NCBI GenBank assembly: GCA_003576915.1
Contig: QEVF01000004.1
Coordinates: forward strand, 1-64,000
Direction of reading: 5' to 3'
From: Planctomycetota bacterium
GTDB lineage: Bacteria > Planctomycetota > UBA8742 > UBA2392
Length of the DNA: 64,000 bases
This document shows, in pieces, positions 7,673-18,934 of the stretch. The notes below the pieces were generated by a model. That model had not been told where the DNA came from. It worked only from the letters and a program-made list of their open reading frames with translations, and did not search any database. Each line of letters begins with the position of its first letter. Position 1 is the first letter of the stretch. The position numbers and the translations under genes are program-made.

Positions 7673-10408
7673 ATGAACATCTGGAAGCTGTTTCCAAAAG
7701 CCCTGGGGGCCAGCGCGCTTGCCTGCGCCATGCTCCTGGGCGGCTGCAGCAGTGACGACGAAGGCGGCGGCGGCGGACCCGGCAGCACCATCGTGGTTCA
7801 CGCACTTCCCGGGCTGGGCACCGTGATCGTGCAGGCCAACGGCGGCGCGGCTAACTTCGCCACCCGCAACGGCGGCAACGGCGGCTCCTTTTTCGCGTTC
7901 TCACAGGGCGGCGACGTGCGCACCAACGACGGGCGCTCGCTGCCCACGGTGGCCACCAACTTCCTTACGGCGGGCGTGCTGGCGGACAACCTTGTTACCT
8001 ACACCGAGCTGACCTCGATTCTCGCTCCAGCCGTGGCCGCAGGCACCGCGACGTTCACCCTGCCTGCTGGCACGGGTTTCAACCTGCCCTCGGGCGTCAC
8101 GCTGAACCTCTCGGACGCCCCCTCGGCCACCGTGAACAACGTGGCCATCACGGGCAACAGCGCGGTGCTCCTGACGGGCGCCATCCTGACGACCCGTACG
8201 GGCGCCAATTCGGTCACCCTGCAGTTCAGCACCTCGCAGAACGCCGTGGTAGCCATCGGCTTCACGGGCTCCTTCAACAGCACCGGTGACACCGGCTTCA
8301 ATGGCGGCAACTTCGTCCTCAACAGCACCGCGGGCGGCGTCGTCGCCACGGGCAGCGTGGTAACCAACGGCGGACCCGGATCGGCAGCGGTCAATGGCGG
8401 CAACGCCGGTTCGACGCAGTTTGTGGCCTTCAACGATCTGATCCTTCGTGCCGGCCACCATCAGGCTAACGGCGGCATCGGCGGCGCGGCAGGCGGTAAC
8501 GGCGGCTCGTTCCAGGCCCAAAGCCAGGGCGTGACCTTCCGCAGCTTTGGCTGGGGCCTCCAGGCTGACGGCGGCGTCGGCGGCACCGGCAACGGCGGCA
8601 ACGGCGGCGGGTTCAACGTCACTGTCGTCGGTAACGTGGCTGTGGCTTCGCGCGTGATTTCTCGCGGCGGCGCCTCCACGGGCGGCAACGGAGGCAACGG
8701 CCAGAACGCCCAGGCGATTTCGGCGTCGTTCACCGGCATCCTTTTTGCCACCCTCGACGGCGGCAACTCCACCAACGCCACCGGCGGAAACGGCGGCACG
8801 GCAGTGGTCGGCGGCCTTGAGGGCAAGGACCAGGAACTGCGCGGCAGCGCCAACGGCGGCAGCGGCGTCAACGGCGGCGACGGCGGAATCTTCGCCTTCA
8901 CCTCCATCCAGGTGGTCGGTGGCCTGCTCGTGGGTAGCGTCAACGGCGGCGCGGCCACTACGGGCACGGGCGGTGACGGCGGCCAGGTGGCAACGCTGGG
9001 CTTTGGTTCCAGCCCCGGCACGCAGATGGAAAACTGCCGCGTTGAAGGCACGGCCAACGGCGGCGCCGGCACATTCGGCGGCGATGGCGGCACGGTTTCC
9101 CTGGGCTACACGGTCAGCGTCGGCGACCTCTATGCGACGAGCGTTAATCTGATCGGCGTGGCCAATGGCGGCGCCGGCACGACAGACGGCGGCGACGGCG
9201 GCACGGTGACCTGCATCGGCAACAACGGCAACCTCGGCGATGTTACCGTGACGGGCACGGCCAACGGCGCCAACGCGGGCAGCAGCTCCGCCGGCGACGG
9301 CGGCACCCTCGGTGCGACGCTGACCAGCGGCTCCATCGACATCACCATCACCGGCACGGCCAACGGCGGAAACGGCGTGGGCTCTGTGAGCGGCGGCGAC
9401 GGCGGCGATGTCAATGTTCAGGCGGGCGACAACACGAACTTCGGCGTGATCGTCCTGCGCCTGAACGCTTCGGCCAATGGCGGCACCGGCGCGACTGGTT
9501 CCGGCGGTGACGGCGGCAGCTCCGATCTCCAGGTGGGTATCGGCGGCGGCTTCTATGCCCCCAACATCAACCTCTGGCTGCGCGGCGGCAACAGCGCCTC
9601 GGGCAACGGCGGTAGCGGCGGCGCTCTGGACGGCAACTTCTTCAGCGATGCCAACTTTGACGGCGGCCTCGTGGAGATGTCCGGCGGCAACGGCGCCACT
9701 AGCGGCGGCAATGGCAGCGGCGGCGACGGCGATGACTTCTGGCTGCACACCAACGACACCAACATCACCGTGAACCTGAACATCCAGATTCACGGCGGCC
9801 ACGGCCGCGGCACGGGCTTTGGCGGCGGCGGGTCCCAGGACATCCTGGTGGACTTGGACAATGACAACGACAACAACGCCGGCTTCTTCATGATCTCCGG
9901 AACGCAGAACATCCGCGGCGGTGATGTCAACGGCACCGGCGCCGGCGGCACGGGCGGCGAGTTCTTCTTCAATCTCCTCGGCGGTGATGACGGCGTTCTG
10001 TTCCTGTACGGCACCATGGACATCTCCGGCGGCAACAGCTCCGGCGGCGCGGGCGGCGGCACTGACAACAGCCCCATCCGCACGACGGACAACATCTTCA
10101 TCAACGGCACCATCCTGGTGAACGGCGGCAACGGCGCGACCTCCGGCGGCAACGGCGGCGGCGCGGCGGGCTTCGGCGGCGGCATCCTGCGCATCGGCTT
10201 CAACCTGGCCGGCGTGGTTCACCTCGGCAACAACGCCGTGATCCGCAGCAACGGCGGCTCCGGCGCTACCCCCGGCGCGGCGGGCTTCATCGAGCTCGAC
10301 CCCAGCGGCGCGGCTCCGAACCCCGCACTGATGGAGAACACCGGCGCGGTCGTCACGACCAACACCGGCGCAGGCACCGCGGTCCCCGGCAACGTGTACC
10401 GCGACTAG
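7673..10408 (+). CDS. Glycine-rich tandem-repeat lipoprotein
   Basis: A 911-residue exported protein. Residues 1-25 are a lipoprotein signal peptide ending L-L-G-G-C, so Cys25 should be lipidated; an acidic, glycine-rich tether (S-S-D-D-E-G-G-G-G-G) follows. From about residue 60 to the end the protein is built of roughly 30-40-residue units centred on N-G-G-x-G-x-x-G-G-D-G-G, with hydrophobic V/I/L strands between them. This resembles mycobacterial PE_PGRS glycine repeats and could form a parallel beta helix or a polyglycine-II sheet. No enzymatic motif is visible. It is a single-gene unit, closed by a strong terminator at 10429. A surface-structural or adhesive role is inferred only. Confidence 0.8.
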   Translation: MNIWKLFPKALGASALACAMLLGGCSSDDEGGGGGPGSTIVVHALPGLGTVIVQANGGAANFATRNGGNGGSFFAFSQGGDVRTNDGRSLPTVATNFLTAGVLADNLVTYTELTSILAPAVAAGTATFTLPAGTGFNLPSGVTLNLSDAPSATVNNVAITGNSAVLLTGAILTTRTGANSVTLQFSTSQNAVVAIGFTGSFNSTGDTGFNGGNFVLNSTAGGVVATGSVVTNGGPGSAAVNGGNAGSTQFVAFNDLILRAGHHQANGGIGGAAGGNGGSFQAQSQGVTFRSFGWGLQADGGVGGTGNGGNGGGFNVTVVGNVAVASRVISRGGASTGGNGGNGQNAQAISASFTGILFATLDGGNSTNATGGNGGTAVVGGLEGKDQELRGSANGGSGVNGGDGGIFAFTSIQVVGGLLVGSVNGGAATTGTGGDGGQVATLGFGSSPGTQMENCRVEGTANGGAGTFGGDGGTVSLGYTVSVGDLYATSVNLIGVANGGAGTTDGGDGGTVTCIGNNGNLGDVTVTGTANGANAGSSSAGDGGTLGATLTSGSIDITITGTANGGNGVGSVSGGDGGDVNVQAGDNTNFGVIVLRLNASANGGTGATGSGGDGGSSDLQVGIGGGFYAPNINLWLRGGNSASGNGGSGGALDGNFFSDANFDGGLVEMSGGNGATSGGNGSGGDGDDFWLHTNDTNITVNLNIQIHGGHGRGTGFGGGGSQDILVDLDNDNDNNAGFFMISGTQNIRGGDVNGTGAGGTGGEFFFNLLGGDDGVLFLYGTMDISGGNSSGGAGGGTDNSPIRTTDNIFINGTILVNGGNGATSGGNGGGAAGFGGGILRIGFNLAGVVHLGNNAVIRSNGGSGATPGAAGFIELDPSGAAPNPALMENTGAVVTTNTGAGTAVPGNVYRD

Positions 10409-10428
10409 TCTGATCCTGGCATGACTCG

Positions 10429-10460
10429 GGGGCGGCGATCACGCCGCCCCTGTTTCTTTT
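10429..10460 (+). terminator. Rho-independent terminator of the glycine-rich lipoprotein gene
   Basis: A 9-bp perfect stem, GGGGCGGCG/CGCCGCCCC, with an ATCA loop is followed by TGTTTCTTTT. It lies 20 bases after the stop codon. Confidence 0.9.
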
Positions 10461-10562
10461 ATCGCAGCCCGGCCTGTCACAGCCGGCAATTTCACGCGTC
10501 AACCTTGTGGTCAAAAACATGCAGTTTGTTTAAAAGGAAGCCGCACACTGCGGAGCCACCCC

Positions 10563-12341
10563 ATGAGCGAATCCCACGGAGAGCCCTACAACCCCGCCGA
10601 GATCACGCGCGAGGAAATGCCCTGTGACGTGCTGCTGGTGGGCGCCGGCCCCGCCAATCTCGCCTTGGCCATCCGCCTCAAGCAACTCGTAGCAAGCCAC
10701 AACGAGTCAGCCGCCGACGACAAAAAGCTGGACCCCCAGATCTACGTCATTGAAAAGGGCGCCGAAGTCGGCAACCACCAGCTCTCCGGCGCCGTCATGG
10801 ACCCGCGCGGCATTGAAGAGCTGATGCCCGACTGGCGCGAGAAGGGCTTTCCTGTCGAGGGCGATGTCGGACCCGGCAGCGCTGACAAGATGCTCAAGCT
10901 CGGCGAGACCTCGCACAAAGCCATCTGGGTGCCGCCCATCATGCACAACCGCGGCAAGGTGGTCGTCTCGCTGAACAAGGTGGTGAAGTGGCTGGCGCAA
11001 CAGGCCGAGAGCCTGGGCGTGAACGTCTTTGCGGGCTTTGCCGGCGCGGAAGTGCTCTACGACGGCAGGCGCGTGCTGGGCGTTCGCACCCGCGACATGG
11101 GCGTCAATAAGTGGAACGAGAAGAAGGGCGAGTTCATGCCCGGCGTGGACCTCAAGGCCAAAGTCACGGTCCTGGGCGAAGGCACCCGCGGCTCTTTAGC
11201 CAAGCACCTGATCCCGAAGCTTGAACTGGACAAGGGCCGCAACGAGCAGGTCTACCAGCTCGGGGTCAAGGAAGTCTGGAAGCTCGGGCCCAAGGGCCAG
11301 GAAAAACTCAAGCCCGGCGATGTCTACCACACCATGAAGTGGCCCCTGCCCAAGGGCGTGTTTGGCGGCGGCTGGATTTACGGCATGGCCGACGGCATGG
11401 TCAGCATCGGGCTGGTCACGGGGCTCGACTACAAAGATCCCGCGCTGGACCCCCACGCCCTGTTCCAGAAATGGAAGACCCACCCCTTCCTCAAGGCGAT
11501 CCTTGAAGACGGCGAGCTGCTGCACTACGGCGCCAAGACCATTCCCGATGGCGGCTATTTTTCGCAGCCGCGCCTCAGCGCCGACGGCGTCATGCTGGTG
11601 GGCGACACGGCGGGCATGCTCAACGCCATGCGGCTCAAGGGCATTCACCTCGCGATCAAGTCGGGGATGCTGGCGGCGGAGACCATCTTCGAGTGCCTCA
11701 AGGACGGCGATTTCTCGGCCCAGCGACTGCAGCGCTACCAGAACGCCTACGAAACGAGCTGGGCCAAGGAGGAGCTGTTCCGGGTTCGCAACTTCCGTCA
11801 GGGCTTCCAGCGCGGCGAATTCTTCGGCATGGTCAACGTTGCCCTGGGCTTCGTCACGGGCGGCCGCGGCCTTGCCGGCCGGCTCTCGGCCCACGCCGAC
11901 TACCGCGAGTATCACCGGCTGCCCGGAGAGGGCGGAACGACGAAGCCCGTGGACAAGTCAAACTTCGACGACAAGCTCACCTTCGACAAGCTCAAGGATG
12001 TCTACTTCTCCGGCAGCAAGCACGAAGAAGACCAGCCCTGCCACCTGCAGGTGACGCAGCCGGATATCTGCGTCACGAAGTGCACCCGGGAGTACGGCAA
12101 CCCCTGCCAGCACTTCTGCCCGGCCAACGTCTACGAGATGGTGCCCAAGGCCGAGGGCAAGGGGGCCAGCCCGCAGCTCAACCGCGAAGGCGAAGGCAAA
12201 GAAAACACCCAGGGCCTGGTGCTCAAGATCAACGCCAGCAACTGCGTGCATTGCAAGACCTGCGACATCAAGGACCCCTACCAGATCATCAACTGGGTCG
12301 TTCCCGAAGGCGGCCAGGGCCCGGTCTACACGAACCTGTAG
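10563..12341 (+). CDS. Electron transfer flavoprotein-ubiquinone oxidoreductase
   Basis: A 592-residue ETF-QO (ETFDH family), full length. It passes electrons from reduced ETF to the membrane quinone pool during fatty acid and amino acid oxidation. The N-terminal FAD site is V-L-L-V-G-A-G-P-A-N-L-A (about residues 22-33), and a second FAD-binding stretch is V-M-L-V-G-D-T-A-G near residue 345. The C-terminal ferredoxin-like part has the 4Fe-4S cysteines in C-P-A-N-V-Y and in N-C-V-H-C-K-T-C-D-I-K-D-P. No etfA or etfB lies in this window. The ATG follows GGAGCC at 10553. It fits oxidation of amino acids such as those handled by gcv and hutH, though it is not linked to them. Confidence 0.95.
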   Translation: MSESHGEPYNPAEITREEMPCDVLLVGAGPANLALAIRLKQLVASHNESAADDKKLDPQIYVIEKGAEVGNHQLSGAVMDPRGIEELMPDWREKGFPVEGDVGPGSADKMLKLGETSHKAIWVPPIMHNRGKVVVSLNKVVKWLAQQAESLGVNVFAGFAGAEVLYDGRRVLGVRTRDMGVNKWNEKKGEFMPGVDLKAKVTVLGEGTRGSLAKHLIPKLELDKGRNEQVYQLGVKEVWKLGPKGQEKLKPGDVYHTMKWPLPKGVFGGGWIYGMADGMVSIGLVTGLDYKDPALDPHALFQKWKTHPFLKAILEDGELLHYGAKTIPDGGYFSQPRLSADGVMLVGDTAGMLNAMRLKGIHLAIKSGMLAAETIFECLKDGDFSAQRLQRYQNAYETSWAKEELFRVRNFRQGFQRGEFFGMVNVALGFVTGGRGLAGRLSAHADYREYHRLPGEGGTTKPVDKSNFDDKLTFDKLKDVYFSGSKHEEDQPCHLQVTQPDICVTKCTREYGNPCQHFCPANVYEMVPKAEGKGASPQLNREGEGKENTQGLVLKINASNCVHCKTCDIKDPYQIINWVVPEGGQGPVYTNL

Positions 12342-12460
12342 CAGGCCGCTCTTTCAACCGGGGCGGGCCGGAGAGAGTTTGGCCCGACTCTCCGCTGTAG
12401 CGCCGCTTGAAGTGCGGGGGGTGCCAGGAGGCGATCGGCCTCGTACCTGCCGCGCCCCGT

Positions 12461-14368
12461 TCAGCTTGCGCGCGACTTGCTCAACGCCTGCAGCCCGCGG
12501 GCGGCGCCCCCGGCCAGGGGTTCCTGATTGGCGTCCACATCGACCAGCTCGACGCGCAGCCTGAGGTTGTGCTGGCTGTCGTCCTCGGGCCGCTTGCGGC
12601 CGCGACGCACCATCAGAGGCTGCGACAATGCCCCCACCAGGTCGCCTTCGCGCACGATGGCGCCGCGCGCGGCTTCACCTGCGGCCAGCAGCAGCTCGCG
12701 ACGCGCCAGGTCGAGAAGGGCCGGCGCGATGTCGTAAATCTCGATCTCGGGCCGGAGGAACTTGCACAGACCGTGGGTGTGCAGCCAGAAGCGGCCGGGC
12801 TCCAGCTCCTGTGCATGAATCTGCACATGCTTTGAAACCTCAAAGCTCTGGGGACCCTCATTGCGCCACTCGCCGCCCAGGATGGCGCGCCCGGTCTCCA
12901 TGTCCACGCCAATACCCTGGCCGTGGCGCACGAAAGAATCCACCAGCTTGCAGAAATTGAGCTGGCCCATGAGCGGGTCATAGCCGTGCTCGGCCACGTA
13001 AAGGCGCACGTCAAAGGGGGCGCGATCGATCTTCTCAAGCGCGGCTTTGTCGAGGCTGAAGAAACCGCGGTCGGGCTCGGGCAGGTCGTGGAACGGGTTC
13101 TGCCGGTCGGCGCGTTTGACGATCAGGGCGTGATAAACGATGCCGGCGCGCTCATCGAGGAACATGTACTGGCCGCTGCGAAAGCGCGCCCCCGGCGTCA
13201 GGGGCTGCTTTTCGAGCGTGCGGGGGTCCACGTAGCGCACGGTCAGGCGGGCGCGACCCTCAAAACTCGCGGAAGGATCGGCAATCTCGCTCACCACCGG
13301 CAGATGGTCGCCCTCCAGAAACAGGTTCACGCGGAAGGCGGGAATGAAATCTTCCTCGTCGTCGGGCGTCGCCGCGGCGGGGACGGCATCCCCGTTGACC
13401 AGTCGGCCCCCGTTGAAACGGGCCACGCCGTCGATGCCGGCCGCCGCTTCCTCGGGCAGAGAAAAGGGCGCCCGCGGCGTGAAGCTCAAGCGGCGGAAGA
13501 ACACCAGCATTTCCTGCCGCGCCCACATGGCCTCTTCGAACTCTCCAAACGTAAGGGCGCGGCGGTTCAGCTCCCAGGCTTCGTCGTAGCGCTTGCGCAG
13601 GAACTTCAGGCGGCTCCACTGCTGCAGGCGCTCGCGGTGGGGCGGGCCCGTGAGCACCGCCTGGGCCATGACGGCGTCGGCGCGCGCCAGGTCTCCCGCC
13701 GCGGCCAGACACCTGGCCCGCAGCACCAGGGCGCTGCAACGAGGACCGGCTTCTTCGGCCAGCTGGACGGCCTCGGCGTAGGCGGCCTCCGCCAATTTGT
13801 GCTTCTCCTGCATGTCGAGCGAAATCGCGCGCCCCAGGGCCGCGACGAAGGCCAGGCCGCGCTGGTCCCGGGCTTCGTCAATCAGGAAGGCCGCGCTTTC
13901 GAAGCGCCGAAGCAGCAGCTCGCAGCGCAGCAGGGCTTCAAGCACCTGGGGATCGGCGGGCGCCAGCTCGCGGGCGTAGAGCAGGAAGCGGCGAGCGTCC
14001 TGCAGCGGACGCGGGTGGTGCTGCCAGCCGTCCACCTGAGCATGGAGCATCAAGGCCCGGCAGAGCATGAGCAGCGCCGGCACGTGCTGGTTGTCCGCCA
14101 GCAGGGCATCGACGGCGCGTTCGACGGCATCATCGAGTTCTTCGTGGCGCGAGGCGTCGTCCAGCGTGCCCTTGAAGCCGGAGAGCAGGCGGCGCGCGCG
14201 CTCGCTGTCGCGGCGGGCCATGGGGGCCGCCACGATCTTGCCCGATGCGCGCGGCCCAAGACCTTCAAAGGCCGCGCCCACGCGACGCAACAGCGCCGCG
14301 GCAAGGCGAAAGCGCGGCGGCATGGGCCTTGCCAGCAGGGCCTGGGGGCTTCTGTCCTGTTCGAACAC
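12461..14368 (-). CDS. Hypothetical protein with helical-repeat N-terminus and DUF4026-like C-terminus
   Basis: A 635-residue soluble protein. Residues 50-300 are alanine- and leucine-rich helices with TPR-like spacing (for example A-L-L-M-L-C-R-A-L-M-L-H-A and A-E-A-A-Y-A-E-A-V-Q-L-A-E-E-A). Residues 330-600 are a mixed alpha/beta domain containing W-L-H-T-H-G-L-C-K-F-L-R-P-E-I-E-I. I associate that motif with DUF4026-type proteins, from memory and with low certainty. The start is a GTG at 14368; an ATG at 14323 is the alternative. It is convergent with the ETF-QO gene and divergent from the PAS kinase. No function is proposed. Confidence 0.7.
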   Translation of the reverse strand: MFEQDRSPQALLARPMPPRFRLAAALLRRVGAAFEGLGPRASGKIVAAPMARRDSERARRLLSGFKGTLDDASRHEELDDAVERAVDALLADNQHVPALLMLCRALMLHAQVDGWQHHPRPLQDARRFLLYARELAPADPQVLEALLRCELLLRRFESAAFLIDEARDQRGLAFVAALGRAISLDMQEKHKLAEAAYAEAVQLAEEAGPRCSALVLRARCLAAAGDLARADAVMAQAVLTGPPHRERLQQWSRLKFLRKRYDEAWELNRRALTFGEFEEAMWARQEMLVFFRRLSFTPRAPFSLPEEAAAGIDGVARFNGGRLVNGDAVPAAATPDDEEDFIPAFRVNLFLEGDHLPVVSEIADPSASFEGRARLTVRYVDPRTLEKQPLTPGARFRSGQYMFLDERAGIVYHALIVKRADRQNPFHDLPEPDRGFFSLDKAALEKIDRAPFDVRLYVAEHGYDPLMGQLNFCKLVDSFVRHGQGIGVDMETGRAILGGEWRNEGPQSFEVSKHVQIHAQELEPGRFWLHTHGLCKFLRPEIEIYDIAPALLDLARRELLLAAGEAARGAIVREGDLVGALSQPLMVRRGRKRPEDDSQHNLRLRVELVDVDANQEPLAGGAARGLQALSKSRAS

Positions 14369-14530
14369 GGCGCATTCCCGGGATCAAGGCAGGCAAGCTT
14401 ACAGTGAAAACGTCGCGGGCTGTATAGGAGTCTGGCCCGGGCAGTCCGACCGGGTGGTCAGGTTTGGCGGCAAAACTTCCCGGCGCGCTGGTCAAGGCAC
14501 GAGAGCCGGCGTAGCCTAGAACCTACTGCC

Positions 14531-17500
14531 ATGGCTGACCGCCGCCAGACCACCCGCCGCCACATTACGGGCAAGCTGCTGCAACGGCCCGAAGAACTGG
14601 CGTCGGCCTTTCTGGAGTCCGGCCATACGCTGTTCTGTGTGGTGGACCGCCTGGGCCGCTTCGTGGTGTTCAACCGCGCCTGTGAGGAGATCACGGGCTA
14701 CACGTTTGACGAGCTGCGGGGCCAGTCCTTCTTTACAGTGCTGGACCCCAGCGAGCACGAGCGCATCAACAAGCTCTGGGCTGCGCGCGACGCGAGGGCG
14801 GCGGCTCCCGAGAGCATGGACATCCTCTGGCGGCACAAGAACGGCACCCAGCGCCTCATCCACTGGTCCTTCAGCCGCCTCGATGACGCCCTGGGCAACC
14901 ACGAGTACTCCGCGGGCGTGGGGGAGGATGTCACGGAGCGCCGGCGCGCCGAAGCCGCCCTGCGTGAAAGCGAAGAGCTGAACCGGCGCATTCTGGAGGC
15001 TGTGCCCGGCGGCATCGTCCAGGTCGGCCTGGATGGCTCGATCCGCGCTGCCAACCAGGAGGCGCAGCGCATTCTGGGCTTGAGTTATGACGAGCTTTCC
15101 AGACGCTTCATCTCGGACTTCAGCTCCGAAACCCTGCGCGACGACGGCTCGCCCTGCCCCGTTGAGGATTACCCGGTGTCGCGTTGCCTGGCCACGGCCC
15201 AGCCCCAGCCTCCGATGACCATCGGCGTGCGGCAACGCCAGGGGCACATTCACTGGGCGGTGTTCACGGCCGTTCCCCTCCATGACCCGGCCACGGGCAA
15301 GCTGGCGGGGGCCGTCGTCACGTTTCTGGACATCACCGAGCGCAAGAAAGCCGAAGAAGCCATGCGCGCGAGCGAGGCGCGCCACCGCCTGTTGATCGAG
15401 GAAGCCTCCGACGCCATCTGCTTTGCCGACGGATCGGGCAACAACATCGACGCCAACACCAAGGCCTGTCAGATGTTCGGCTACAGCCGCGAGGAGTTCC
15501 GCGCGCTGAACATCGCCGACACCGTGCCGCCCGAGGACCGGCCCCTCATCGGCGCGCGCTTCGCAAAAATGCGCGAGGGCATCGCCCAGCGCTGGGAGCG
15601 CGAACTTCTGCGCAAGGACGGCACGCGCTTTCCCGTCGAGATCTCGGCGCGCTTCCTGCCCGACGGGCGCCTGCTTGCCATCATGCGCGAAACCTCCGAG
15701 CGCAAACGGGCTGAGGAGGCCCTGCGCGAGAGCGAGCAGCGCTTCAGGCTGCTGGCCGATGCCGCGCCGGTGTTCATATGGCTGGCGGACCGTTTTGGCC
15801 GGCGCATGTACTTCTCCAGGGGCTGGCTGGAGTTCACGGGGCGCGCCCTTGACGACGAACTGGCCGAGGGCTGGAGCAACGGCATCCACGATGGAGATCG
15901 CCAGCGCGTGCTCGATGCCCTGGCCGAAAGCCTGTTCTCGCGGCAGGATTTCACGCAGGAGTACCGCCTGCGCACCTCCGACGGCGACTTCCGCTGGGTC
16001 CTCGACCACGGGGTGGCGCGCTTCACCGAGCGCGGCGAGTTCTCCGGCTACATCGGTTCCTGCCTGGATATCACCGAGCGCAAACGCGCCGAGCAGGCCC
16101 TGCAGGAGAGTGAACGCAACTACCGCCTGCTGATGGAGCAGGCCTCAGACGGGATTGCGGTGTTCGATGCCAACCGCAGGTTTCTTGACGTAAACACCCG
16201 CTTCTGCGAGCTGATGGGATTTGCCAAGGCGGAACTTCTGACGCTGCCGGCCGCCGTGCTGTTGCCGCACGATGCCCACGATCAGGTGCCCGCGCGCTAC
16301 GCCGAACTTGACGCTGGCGGCATTCTGCGCATCGAGCGCGACCTGCTGCGCAAGGACGGCTCGGCCATGCCCGCCGAGATCACGGCCCGGCGCATCAGTC
16401 CCGGGCGCTATCTGGGCATCATCCGCGACGTGACCGAGCGCCGCCAGGCCGAGCAGGCCCTGCGCGAAAGCCAGCGCCGCCTCTCCACCCTGCTTTCGAA
16501 CCTGCCGGGCATGGCCTACCGCTGCCTCAACGATCCCGGCTGGAGCATGGTTTTTGTCAGTGACGGAGCGCGGCTGATCACGGGCCACGCCCCCTCGGAC
16601 TTCACCCAGGGCAAGCTGAGCTTTGCTTCGCTGATTGCTGATGAAGACCGGACGCGGGTATGGAACGAGGTGCAGATGGCGCTGGCGGAACGCCGTTCGT
16701 TTTCGCTGAGCTACCGGCTCAGGCGCGCCGACGGGCGGCTGCGCTGGGTCTCAGAGCAGGGGCAGGGCATTTTCGACGCCCAGGGTCGCGTCGAGGCGCT
16801 GGAGGGTTTCATCGCCGATGTTCACGAGCAGCGCGAGGCCGAGCGCGCCCTGGCCGACAGCGACGAGCGCTACAAGGCGTTCATTGCGCAGAGCGCCGAA
16901 GGCGTGTGGCGCTTTGAGTTCAGCCCGCCCGTCAGCCTGTCCGATGACATCGAGCAAATGACCATGGGCATCATCCATCAGGGCGTGCTGGCCGAGTGCA
17001 ACGACGTCATGGCGCGCATGTACGGCTACGAGCGCGCCCAGGACATGCTGGGCACGCGTATTGCGGACATGCTGGACATGTCCGACCCCGCCAATCTCCA
17101 GCAGTTCCGCGTGCTGGCGCAAAACCGCTTCCGCATCGAGAACATGGAGAGCCACGAAATCGGGCGCGACGGCAGCCACCACTACTTCCTGAACAACGTC
17201 ATCCCGATCTTCGAGGACGGCAAGCTCAGGCGGCTGTGGAGCACCCAGCGTGATATCACGGCCCAGAAGAAGGCCGCCGAGGCCCTGCGCGAAAGCGAAG
17301 AGCGTTACCGCCGCCTCTCGGGCGCGACGGCCGAAGCCATCCTGATCCATGACCAGGGGCGCATCCTTGACGCCAACCAGCGCGCGGCCGACATGTTCGG
17401 CTACTCCCCTACCGAACTCATGGGACTCAGCGCCTTCATGCTGGCCGAGCCCGCCTCGCGGGCCACCGTCATCAACGCCGTGCGCGCGGGCGTGGAGGTG

Positions 17501-18934
17501 CCCTACGAGGCCGTGGGCCTGCGCAAGGACGGCTCGACCTTCCCCGGCGAAATCACGCCGCGCAATCTTCAACTGGGCGGCAAGCTCGTGCGTGTCGTGG
17601 CCGTGCGGGACATCACGGAACGCAAGCGCGCCGAGGAGGCCCTGCGCCACGAAGCAGCCACCATCCGCCTGATGCAGCGCGTGGCCGCCGCGGCCAACGA
17701 AACCACCGACACCCAGACCGCCCTGCGCGAGGCCATTGAGGCCGTGTGCGACTTCACGGGCTGGGGCGTGGGCCACGCCTTCTTGCTCGACACACAAAGC
17801 AACGAACTGCTGCCCTCGGGCGTGTGGCACGAGTCCGCCCATGCCGACGTTGCGGCGTTTCGCCGCATCACCGAGGCCTCCCGCTTTGCCCCCGGCGTGG
17901 ACCTGCCCGGTCGCGTGCTCAAGAACCAGCGTCCGGTGTGGGTGCGCGACGTGCTGGCCGACCCGGGCTTCGTGCGCGCCCGCGCCACCACGCAAGTGGG
18001 CATCAGGGCGGGCTTTGCCCTGCCCGTGATGGTGGGCCGTGAAGTGGCCGCCGTGCTCGAGTTCTACACGGACCACCCCGTCGAGCCCGACCCCAACATG
18101 CTCGAACTGATGGCCAACATCGGCACCCAGATCGGCCGCGTGATCGAGCGCAAGCGCGTCAATGACGTCCTGGAAAACCGGGTGACCGAGCGCACGGCCC
18201 AGCTTGAAAACGCCAACCGCGAGCTCTCGCGTCGCGCCATCGAACTCGAAGCCATCAACCGCGAACTCGAGAGCTTCAGCTACTCCGTCAGCCACGACCT
18301 GCGCGCGCCCCTGCGCGGCATTTTCGGCTTCTCTCAGGCCCTGCAGGAGGACTTTGGGGAGAAGCTCGACGACGCCGGCAAGGCATTGCTCGATCGCATC
18401 AAGGCCGCAAGCCAGCGCATGGCGCGGCTTATTGACGACATGCTCGGGCTTTCGCGCGTGACCCGCGCCGAGATGAAGCTCGAGCCGGTGGACCTTTCGG
18501 CCCTGTGCAGCGAAATCATCGCCGAACTGCGCAAGGCGGCGCCCGCGAGGCGCGTGGAGACGGTCGTGGCCCCCGAGCTTTGGGCCGAGGGCGACGCGCG
18601 CCTGCTGCGTGTGCTGCTGCAGAACCTGCTGGACAACGCCTTCAAGTTCTCGTCCCGCAAGGAGTCGTCGCGCATCGAGTTCGGGCGGCAGAGCGCCGGC
18701 GGCGAGACGGTTTACTTCGTTCGCGACAACGGCGCCGGTTTTGAAATGCAGTATGCCGGCAAGATGTTCGGTCCCTTCCAGCGCCTTCACTCCATGAAGG
18801 AATTCGAGGGCACCGGCATCGGGCTTGCCACCGTGCAGCGCATCGTCAACCGCCACGGCGGGCGCGTCTGGGCCGAGGGCCGGCTGGGCGAAGGCGCCAC
18901 CTTCTACTTCACTCTGGGCAAGGCCGGCACTTGA
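14531..18934 (+). CDS. Cytosolic sensor histidine kinase with eight PAS domains and a GAF domain
   Basis: A 1467-residue kinase without membrane segments. Eight PAS modules follow one another from about residue 20 to 1045, each ending in a D-x-T-E-R-K/R-x-A-E linker and the start of the next sensor helix. A GAF domain follows (about 1045-1215), then a coiled coil. The HisKA domain has [11 protein letters not shown] with phospho-acceptor His1255. The HATPase domain has N-A-F-K-F-S (N box), D-N-G-A-G-F (G1) and G-T-G-I-G-L-A (G2). The HisKA region is of the bacteriophytochrome type. The stop overlaps the start of the following response regulator, so the two form a co-translated pair. The input signal is unknown; no chromophore cysteine or haem motif was identified. 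Confidence 0.95.
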   Translation: MADRRQTTRRHITGKLLQRPEELASAFLESGHTLFCVVDRLGRFVVFNRACEEITGYTFDELRGQSFFTVLDPSEHERINKLWAARDARAAAPESMDILWRHKNGTQRLIHWSFSRLDDALGNHEYSAGVGEDVTERRRAEAALRESEELNRRILEAVPGGIVQVGLDGSIRAANQEAQRILGLSYDELSRRFISDFSSETLRDDGSPCPVEDYPVSRCLATAQPQPPMTIGVRQRQGHIHWAVFTAVPLHDPATGKLAGAVVTFLDITERKKAEEAMRASEARHRLLIEEASDAICFADGSGNNIDANTKACQMFGYSREEFRALNIADTVPPEDRPLIGARFAKMREGIAQRWERELLRKDGTRFPVEISARFLPDGRLLAIMRETSERKRAEEALRESEQRFRLLADAAPVFIWLADRFGRRMYFSRGWLEFTGRALDDELAEGWSNGIHDGDRQRVLDALAESLFSRQDFTQEYRLRTSDGDFRWVLDHGVARFTERGEFSGYIGSCLDITERKRAEQALQESERNYRLLMEQASDGIAVFDANRRFLDVNTRFCELMGFAKAELLTLPAAVLLPHDAHDQVPARYAELDAGGILRIERDLLRKDGSAMPAEITARRISPGRYLGIIRDVTERRQAEQALRESQRRLSTLLSNLPGMAYRCLNDPGWSMVFVSDGARLITGHAPSDFTQGKLSFASLIADEDRTRVWNEVQMALAERRSFSLSYRLRRADGRLRWVSEQGQGIFDAQGRVEALEGFIADVHEQREAERALADSDERYKAFIAQSAEGVWRFEFSPPVSLSDDIEQMTMGIIHQGVLAECNDVMARMYGYERAQDMLGTRIADMLDMSDPANLQQFRVLAQNRFRIENMESHEIGRDGSHHYFLNNVIPIFEDGKLRRLWSTQRDITAQKKAAEALRESEERYRRLSGATAEAILIHDQGRILDANQRAADMFGYSPTELMGLSAFMLAEPASRATVINAVRAGVEVPYEAVGLRKDGSTFPGEITPRNLQLGGKLVRVVAVRDITERKRAEEALRHEAATIRLMQRVAAAANETTDTQTALREAIEAVCDFTGWGVGHAFLLDTQSNELLPSGVWHESAHADVAAFRRITEASRFAPGVDLPGRVLKNQRPVWVRDVLADPGFVRARATTQVGIRAGFALPVMVGREVAAVLEFYTDHPVEPDPNMLELMANIGTQIGRVIERKRVNDVLENRVTERTAQLENANRELSRRAIELEAINRELESFSYSVSHDLRAPLRGIFGFSQALQEDFGEKLDDAGKALLDRIKAASQRMARLIDDMLGLSRVTRAEMKLEPVDLSALCSEIIAELRKAAPARRVETVVAPELWAEGDARLLRVLLQNLLDNAFKFSSRKESSRIEFGRQSAGGETVYFVRDNGAGFEMQYAGKMFGPFQRLHSMKEFEGTGIGLATVQRIVNRHGGRVWAEGRLGEGATFYFTLGKAGT

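Noticed and set aside
7901..10222. A 773-codon open frame on the minus strand opposite the glycine-rich lipoprotein
   Set aside because: It is an A/V/G/R-rich mirror of GGC-rich repeats. The plus frame has a signal peptide, lipobox, ribosome-binding site and terminator.
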